Of a DNA stretch of 8,231 bases, positions 4,237 to 8,231 are shown piece by piece. A program made the position numbers and the translations under genes. Origin of the DNA: Pseudomonadota bacterium (lineage in GTDB: Bacteria > Pseudomonadota > Alphaproteobacteria > Rhizobiales > Devosiaceae). Each line of letters starts with the position of its first letter. The stretch's first letter is position 1. The notes beneath the pieces were generated by a model. That model was given only the letters and a program-made list of their open reading frames with translations, ran no database searches and was not told the origin of the DNA. Location of the stretch: assembly GCA_023428425.1 (NCBI GenBank), contig JAEYYP010000102.1, positions 1 through 8,231 on the forward strand. Direction: 5' to 3'.

Positions 4237-6324
4237 ATGAACGCCATCACTGCCCCGCGCACCGCCCGCTCCGTCTGCCCGCACGATTGCCCGTCTACCT
4301 GCGCCCTCGATGTCGAGATCATCGACGCGCACACCATCGGTCGCGTGCGAGGCGCCAAGGATGATCCCTACACGGCCGGCGTGATCTGCGAGAAGGTGGC
4401 GCGCTACGCCGAGCGGATTCATCACCCGAACCGGGTGCTCCATCCCCTTCGCCGCGTTGGCAAAAAGGGCGGAGGCGAGTGGCAGCGCATCGGCTGGGAC
4501 GAAGCGATGGCGGAGATCGCCGCGCGCTTTCTCGACATCGAGCGTGAGCATGGGGCCGAGGCCGTGTGGCCGTACTTCTACGCCGGCACCATGGGCCATG
4601 TGCACCGCGACGGCATCGAGCGGCTGCGCCATGCGCGCGGCTATTCGCGGCAATACGACACTATCTGCACCGGCACCGCTTGGCCCGGTTTTCTCGCCGG
4701 CGCCGGTCGCCTGACCGGGCCGAACCCCGAGGAGATGGCGGAGGCCGACTGCGTTGTGATCTGGGGCACCAACGCGGTGGCCACGCAGGTCAACGTGATG
4801 ACCCACGCCGTCCGCGCCCGCAAGGAGCGGGGCGCGCAGCTGGTGGTTATCGACATCTATCGCAACGCCACCATGGAGCAGGCCGACATGGCCCTGCTGC
4901 TGCGTCCCGGCACAGACGGCGCGCTGGCGGTGGCGGTGATGCATATCCTGCTGCGCGACAACCTCGCCGACCGCGACTACATGGCGCGCTGGACCGATTT
5001 CTCGCCCGAGTTCGAGACGCATCTAGCGAGCCGCACGCCGGAATGGGCGGCGGCGATCACCGGCCTGACGGTCGCCGAGATCGAAGCGTTCGCCCGGCTG
5101 GTCGGTACGACGCCCCGGACCTATTTCCGCCTCGGCTACGGGTTCACCCGGCAGCGCAATGGGGCGACCGCCATGCACGCGGCGTTGTCCATCGCCTCGA
5201 TGACCGGCGCCTGGCAGCACACCGGGGGCGGGGCGTTCCACTCCAATTCTGGCAGCTGGAAGATCGACAAGTCGCTGATCTACGGGCGGGACATGGGGCC
5301 TGCCGGCCGCGAGCTCGATATGAGCGAGATCGGCAAGGTGCTGACCGGCGACCCGGTAGCGCTGAAGGGTGGCGGCCCTGTGAAGGCGCTCTTTGTCCAG
5401 AACACCAACCCGGTGAACGTCGCCCCCGAGCAGGGGCTGACCCGAGCCGGCTTCGCGCGCGAAGACCTGTTCACCGTGGTGCACGAGCAGTTCATGACCG
5501 ATACGGCGCAACTGGCCGATATCGTTCTGCCCGCCACCATGTTCCTCGAGCACAACGACTACTATCGTCGCGGCGGCCATACCCGTGTGCTCTACGGGCC
5601 GCAACTGGTCGAGGCGCCCGGCGAATGTCGCTCGAACTTCGAGGTCATCAACGACCTGCTGCGCCGACTCGGCGCGGACCACGCCTCCATGCACCTCACC
5701 GACCGGCAGATGGTGGCCGAGACATTCCGCCGCTCGGGCTTCGGCGAACTCGACGAGATCGAGAAGACCGGCTTCATCGAGAGCCCGCAGCCGGCGGCGA
5801 AGGCGCATTTCGCCGACGGCTTCGGCTGGCCCGACGGTCGCTACCGCTTCGCGCCGAACTGGCAGGGCGTCTACGACCAGGGCGGCTACCTCTGGGCCTG
5901 CGATCCGGCCGAGATGCCGCGCTTCGCCGACCACTGGGACGTGACCGAGCGCATCGATGAGGCGACGCCGTACCGCCTCGCCACCAGCCCGGCGCGCGCC
6001 TTCCTGAACTCCAGCTTCTCGGAGACGGCGGGCAGCCGGAAGCGGCATCCGGAGCCCTCGCTGTTGATCCATCCGCTCGATGCCGCCGAACTCGGCATCG
6101 CAGCGGGCGACCTCGTGCAAATCGGTAATGCACGTGGCGAAGTGACTCTGCTGGCTCAGCTTTTCGACGGGATGCAGCGTCGTGTCGTCATCGCCGAAGG
6201 TATCCATCCCAACTCCGCGCATCGAGGCGGGGTGGGGATCAACACGCTGATCGGCTCCGACCCGGTCCGCCCCTTCGGAGGAGCGGCGTTCCACGATACG
6301 TCGGTATGGATTCGGCGGGGATAA
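4237..6324 (+). CDS. Cytoplasmic molybdopterin oxidoreductase with [4Fe-4S] cluster (DMSO reductase superfamily)
   Basis: A 695-residue catalytic subunit. An N-terminal [4Fe-4S] site is formed by Cys14-x3-Cys18-x3-Cys22 (CPHDCPSTC) and Cys51 (ICEKVARY), with Lys53 just after the last cysteine, as in NapA/formate-dehydrogenase-like enzymes. Residues about 60-550 form the molybdopterin-binding body, with VIWGTN (174-179), LLLRPGTDGALA (220-231) and QNTNPVN (388-394). Cys144 in DTICTGTA is the best candidate Mo ligand, but this rests on position only. Residues about 578-690 are the C-terminal molydopterin dinucleotide-binding domain, starting LATSPARAFLNSSF. There is no twin-arginine signal, so the enzyme should be cytoplasmic. 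No iron-sulfur, membrane-anchor or cofactor-maturation partner is encoded nearby, so its electron donor must be elsewhere. The substrate cannot be assigned; the family includes formate, nitrate, biotin-sulfoxide and polysulfide enzymes. Its stop is one base from that of the converging TauE-type gene. Confidence 0.92.
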   Translation: MNAITAPRTARSVCPHDCPSTCALDVEIIDAHTIGRVRGAKDDPYTAGVICEKVARYAERIHHPNRVLHPLRRVGKKGGGEWQRIGWDEAMAEIAARFLDIEREHGAEAVWPYFYAGTMGHVHRDGIERLRHARGYSRQYDTICTGTAWPGFLAGAGRLTGPNPEEMAEADCVVIWGTNAVATQVNVMTHAVRARKERGAQLVVIDIYRNATMEQADMALLLRPGTDGALAVAVMHILLRDNLADRDYMARWTDFSPEFETHLASRTPEWAAAITGLTVAEIEAFARLVGTTPRTYFRLGYGFTRQRNGATAMHAALSIASMTGAWQHTGGGAFHSNSGSWKIDKSLIYGRDMGPAGRELDMSEIGKVLTGDPVALKGGGPVKALFVQNTNPVNVAPEQGLTRAGFAREDLFTVVHEQFMTDTAQLADIVLPATMFLEHNDYYRRGGHTRVLYGPQLVEAPGECRSNFEVINDLLRRLGADHASMHLTDRQMVAETFRRSGFGELDEIEKTGFIESPQPAAKAHFADGFGWPDGRYRFAPNWQGVYDQGGYLWACDPAEMPRFADHWDVTERIDEATPYRLATSPARAFLNSSFSETAGSRKRHPEPSLLIHPLDAAELGIAAGDLVQIGNARGEVTLLAQLFDGMQRRVVIAEGIHPNSAHRGGVGINTLIGSDPVRPFGGAAFHDTSVWIRRG

Positions 6325-6325
6325 C

Positions 6326-7108
6326 TCAGCCGGCGATGTATGCGCTGTAGAAGAACCAGGCGGTCAGCGCCCCGGCATAGATCAAGACGAGTGTGCGGAG
6401 CAGCTCGCGCGGGATGAGGTGAGCGAGGCGCGCCGCGGCATAGGCGCCGACCACGACGCCGACGAGCGTGATGGTGCCGAAATACCAGTCGATCGAGCCC
6501 GACAGCGCGAAGCGCACCACCGCGATCACCGCCACCACCGACGAAATCCAGAGCTTGAGCCCGTTCATGGCGTGAATGTCGGTCATCCCGGCCAGTGCCA
6601 GGTAAGCCAGCAGCATGATGCCGAGGCCGGCGTTGAAGAATCCGCCATAGACGCAGAGCGCTGCCAGCAGGGCCAGCAGCAGGAGGGCGCCCGTCAGCTT
6701 CGCGCCTCGCATGCCGCCCGCCCGGGCCGCGATCATCCGGTTGAGCTGCGTCCCGAAAGCGAAGAGCAGCACGGCGAGCAGCATCAGCCACGGCACGATG
6801 CGGTTGAAGGCCTCGTTGCTGACATGCAGCAGCAACTCCGCTCCGGCGTAGCCGAACAACAGCGCGATGATCGTGTAGGGCAGCAGGCGCGCGCGGTGCC
6901 GGAACAGCTCCTCGCGGAACCCTGCGGCGCCGCTGACATAGCCCGGCAGGGCGGCGAAGGTGTTGGTCGCATTGGCGACAACAGGCGGTATTCCGGCCGC
7001 GAGCAGGGCCGGGAAGGCCACGAACGAGCCGCCGCCGGCCAGCGTGTTGAGCGCGCCGGCAATGAGGCCAGCGACGAGAAGCATCAGTTCGATCAAGGCG
7101 ATCTCCAA
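6326..7108 (-). CDS. TauE/SafE family membrane permease (putative anion/sulfite exporter), TTG start
   Basis: A 260-residue inner-membrane protein with about eight hydrophobic segments arranged as two similar halves, the usual size and layout for this family. Family marks are NTLAGGGSF (21-29), ANATN (45-49), YGGFFNAGLG (154-163) and NGLK (182-185). Relatives export sulfite, sulfoacetate or other organic anions, usually by proton motive force; the substrate here is unknown. The likely start is TTG at 7108, because a strong GGGAGG lies eight bases upstream on this strand. An ATG eight codons inside (7084) is the alternative and would remove part of the first helix. The gene converges on the molybdoenzyme gene with only one base between stop codons, so its mRNA must run into antisense of that gene. 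It is divergent from the DMT transporter pair. Confidence 0.88.
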   Translation of the reverse strand: MEIALIELMLLVAGLIAGALNTLAGGGSFVAFPALLAAGIPPVVANATNTFAALPGYVSGAAGFREELFRHRARLLPYTIIALLFGYAGAELLLHVSNEAFNRIVPWLMLLAVLLFAFGTQLNRMIAARAGGMRGAKLTGALLLLALLAALCVYGGFFNAGLGIMLLAYLALAGMTDIHAMNGLKLWISSVVAVIAVVRFALSGSIDWYFGTITLVGVVVGAYAAARLAHLIPRELLRTLVLIYAGALTAWFFYSAYIAG

Positions 7109-7268
7109 GAGTCGAACCTCCCATAGCGCGCGCGGCGCACCGTGGCCAACGTATTGCCGCGATCAGCCCGATCAACGTTGCTGATGGCTGGCCGATTGCC
7201 CTTTGTTTCACCCGCCGAACCGGCTACCGGAAGGGCCGCCCCCGCTCCGGACCTGATACGCGACGACC
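7109..7268. other. Divergent promoter-bearing spacer between the TauE-type gene and the DMT pair
   Basis: This 160-bp spacer must hold the start signals for both divergent units. Nested inverted repeats are visible: GGCCA (7144-7148) with TGGCC (7189-7193), and inside them ATCAGC (7162-7167) with GCTGAT (7180-7185). They could mark a regulator site but are short for GC-rich DNA. I find no convincing -35/-10 pair on either strand and no clear Shine-Dalgarno before the ATG at 7269. Confidence 0.3.
7117..7122 (-). promoter_or_regulatory. Ribosome binding site supporting the TTG start of the TauE-type gene
   Basis: The plus strand reads CCTCCC, that is GGGAGG on the minus strand, eight bases before the TTG at 7108. 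No comparable site precedes the internal ATG at 7084, so this decides the start in favour of TTG. Confidence 0.65.
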
Positions 7269-7763
7269 ATGACCACAGCGACCGCAACCCGCCCGACGCT
7301 CATCCCCGTGCTGGCGGCCTTCGCCACGGGGTGCCTGCTGACCCTTATGGTGCACTTCAATGGCGAGCTCGGACGCTATGGCGGTCCGGTCTTCGCCTCC
7401 TGGGCCGCGCACGGCACCGGCACTGTTGCCGCCGCGATCTGGCTAGCGCTCGGCTGGGCCGCCGCGCGGTCGTCGCCCTTTGCCAACGGGGGCCGAGCGC
7501 GAGCGCCGCTCTGGGCCTATCTCGGCGGCGTGTCCGGAGCCGTCACTGTCATCCTGACGTCGATGACCGTCAACTCGCCGCTCGCGCTCTCTGGTACGCT
7601 GGCGCTGGGTCTGGCCGGGCAGGTGGGGTTCGGCCTTGTCGCTGATCGCTGGGGTCTCTTCGGCATGCCGCGCCGCAACGCCGACCTGCGCGACTATGCG
7701 GCGCTGGCCTTGATCGTCGCCGGCAGCGCCATCATCATTCTCGCGGCCGGGAGCATCGCATGA
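7269..7763 (+). CDS. DMT family half-size transporter (YdcZ/DUF606-like), first of a pair
   Basis: A 164-residue inner-membrane protein with about five hydrophobic segments (roughly residues 11-29, 42-65, 82-101, 106-125, 143-162). It is the length of YdcZ-type members of the drug/metabolite transporter superfamily, which work as dimers. Features shared with its downstream neighbour are FNGEL (30-34), YLGGVSG (84-90) and a Gly-Gln pair (117-118) in the fourth helix. Its four terminal bases overlap the start of the next gene (ATGA), so the two are translationally coupled and probably form a heterodimer. The substrate is unknown. The ATG at 7269 has no strong ribosome binding site, but the hydrophobic first helix needs a start close to it. 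Confidence 0.85.
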   Translation: MTTATATRPTLIPVLAAFATGCLLTLMVHFNGELGRYGGPVFASWAAHGTGTVAAAIWLALGWAAARSSPFANGGRARAPLWAYLGGVSGAVTVILTSMTVNSPLALSGTLALGLAGQVGFGLVADRWGLFGMPRRNADLRDYAALALIVAGSAIIILAAGSIA

Positions 7764-8182
7764 TCGAGCTCGTCGCCCTCGCGACCCTTGCCGGCGTTCT
7801 GGTTGGCATCAGCCGGCAGGTCAATGGCCGGCTGAGCCTCTCGACATCGCCGCTGGTGTCGTCGTTCTGGAATCACCTCGTCGGCTTCGGCCTGCTGACG
7901 GCGATCGGCCTCGGGCTGGGTGGGCTGCTCCCCGCCTCTGCGGCTGCCGCGCCCTGGTACGCCTATGTCGGTGGACCGCTCGGCGTGGTGTTCGTCGCCG
8001 CCGGCAGCTGGTTGATCCCGCGCATCGGCGCGACAAACACGGCCCTGCTGATCATCGGCGGCCAGATGATTTCGGGCGTCGCCCTCGACCTGCTGAGCGC
8101 CGCCCCCAAGCCGGTACTCGCCAGCGCCATCGGCGTGGCGATGATCCTCGGCGGCATGGCGCTGACCCAGCGCAGGCGGTGA
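7760..8182 (+). CDS. DMT family half-size transporter (YdcZ/DUF606-like), second of a pair
   Basis: A 140-residue inner-membrane protein with about five hydrophobic segments (roughly residues 3-18, 36-57, 67-88, 93-111, 118-135) ending in a basic TQRRR. It carries the same landmarks as the protein upstream: VNGRL (21-25), YVGGPLG (69-75) and Gly-Gln (101-102), showing the two are paralogues. Its ATG overlaps the upstream TGA as ATGA. Tandem, overlapping half-size DMT genes commonly give antiparallel heterodimers (EmrE/SugE/YdcZ-like logic); that this pair does so is inferred. An imperfect hairpin follows nine bases after the stop, consistent with the end of a two-gene operon. Confidence 0.86.
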   Translation: MIELVALATLAGVLVGISRQVNGRLSLSTSPLVSSFWNHLVGFGLLTAIGLGLGGLLPASAAAAPWYAYVGGPLGVVFVAAGSWLIPRIGATNTALLIIGGQMISGVALDLLSAAPKPVLASAIGVAMILGGMALTQRRR

Positions 8183-8190
8183 TTGTGGGG

Positions 8191-8231
8191 GCGGCTGACC
8201 GGGGGCCCCCCCCCCCCCGCAACCCAGCCGC
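8191..8231 (+). terminator. Imperfect hairpin after the DMT operon, cut by the window edge
   Basis: GCGGCTG (8191-8197) and CAGCCGC (8225-8231) are exact reverse complements. Within them GGGGG (8201-8205) can pair with part of a run of 13 C. The position just after the last transporter stop suits a terminator, but any T-run would lie beyond the window, and the C-run may be a sequence artefact. Confidence 0.35.
8206..8218 (+). repeat. Homopolymer of 13 C immediately after GGGGG
   Basis: Thirteen C in a row directly follow five G. The run is non-coding and lies 24 bases after the DMT stop. Its length is unlike anything else in the window; it could be a slippage-prone tract or an assembly error near a contig end. 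Confidence 0.9.

Noticed and set aside
1873..5022. A 1049-codon open frame on the minus strand opposite the glutaminase, small membrane protein and molybdoenzyme genes
   Set aside because: It is codon-aligned with all three plus-strand genes, which happen to share one frame. It stays open because TTA, CTA and TCA codons are avoided in this GC-rich DNA; it ends exactly at a CTA leucine codon at 5023. Its product has the His/Arg/Gln/Val-rich, domain-free look of an antisense translation.
4566..5960. A 464-codon plus-strand open frame inside the molybdoenzyme gene
   Set aside because: It is a shifted frame rich in Arg/Pro/His with no domain, whereas the molybdoenzyme frame is strongly supported.
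5023..6294. A 423-codon minus-strand open frame opposite the molybdoenzyme
   Set aside because: Same codon-aligned antisense frame as the longer one, with no recognisable motif, while the plus strand holds clear iron-sulfur and molybdopterin motifs.
6156..7211. A 351-codon minus-strand open frame overlapping the TauE-type gene
   Set aside because: It is a shifted frame of the TauE-type gene with Arg/Pro-rich low-complexity translation; the overlapping frame shows membrane segments and family motifs.
7142..7645. A 167-codon plus-strand open frame starting in the divergent spacer
   Set aside because: It runs into the first DMT gene in another frame and its translation is Arg/Ala-rich without membrane segments.
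1..8231. Mobile element, defence system, CRISPR array or biosynthetic cluster
   Set aside because: No transposase, integrase, nuclease, spaced direct repeats, tRNA-adjacent junction or composition change was seen; all genes have housekeeping-like codon use.

Overview
The window is GC-rich chromosomal DNA (NNC/NNG codons dominate; TTA, CTA and TCA codons are almost absent). It encodes ordinary metabolic, transport and signalling genes. Codon use and gene families fit an alphaproteobacterium, most likely Hyphomicrobiales (a Devosia-like genome is a guess). I see no rRNA, tRNA, CRISPR array, insertion sequence or phage gene.

Layout, left to right. (1) 2-565, +: the C-terminal part of a gene cut by the left edge, encoding a very basic, repetitive, disordered tail. 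(2) 616-1041, +: two adjacent small tautomerase-superfamily (4-OT fold) genes. The first ribosome binding site lies inside a perfect 9-bp hairpin, and the second gene starts at a GTG fixed by the catalytic proline. (3) 1070-1885, -: a voltage-gated-type cation/K+ channel with a C-terminal zinc ribbon. (4) A 101-bp divergent spacer carrying an imperfect palindrome. (5) 1987-3822, +: a glutaminase fused to a STAS domain and a cyclic-nucleotide-binding domain. (6) 3823-3996: a non-coding spacer with inverted repeats and an EcfG-like -35 box. (7) 3997-4188, +: a 63-residue two-helix membrane protein. (8) 4237-6324, +: a cytoplasmic molybdopterin/[4Fe-4S] oxidoreductase. (9) 6326-7108, -: a TauE/SafE-type permease that converges on it with one base between the stop codons. 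(10) 7269-8182, +: two overlapping DMT (YdcZ/DUF606-type) half-size transporters. (11) A 13-C homopolymer inside an imperfect hairpin at the very right edge.

How the genes relate. The tautomerase pair and the transporter pair are the only clear co-translated units. In both pairs two diverged paralogues probably form one heteromeric machine. The glutaminase looks like a regulated enzyme: glutamine hydrolysis to glutamate and ammonia under control of a cyclic nucleotide. The molybdoenzyme has no partner subunit in the window. The adjacent sulfite-exporter-type permease only weakly suggests sulfur or organosulfonate chemistry.

No complete, evidently new multi-gene system is visible. The observations most worth following are the RBS-sequestering hairpin on the tautomerase pair, the missing catalytic residues in that pair, and the three-domain glutaminase.
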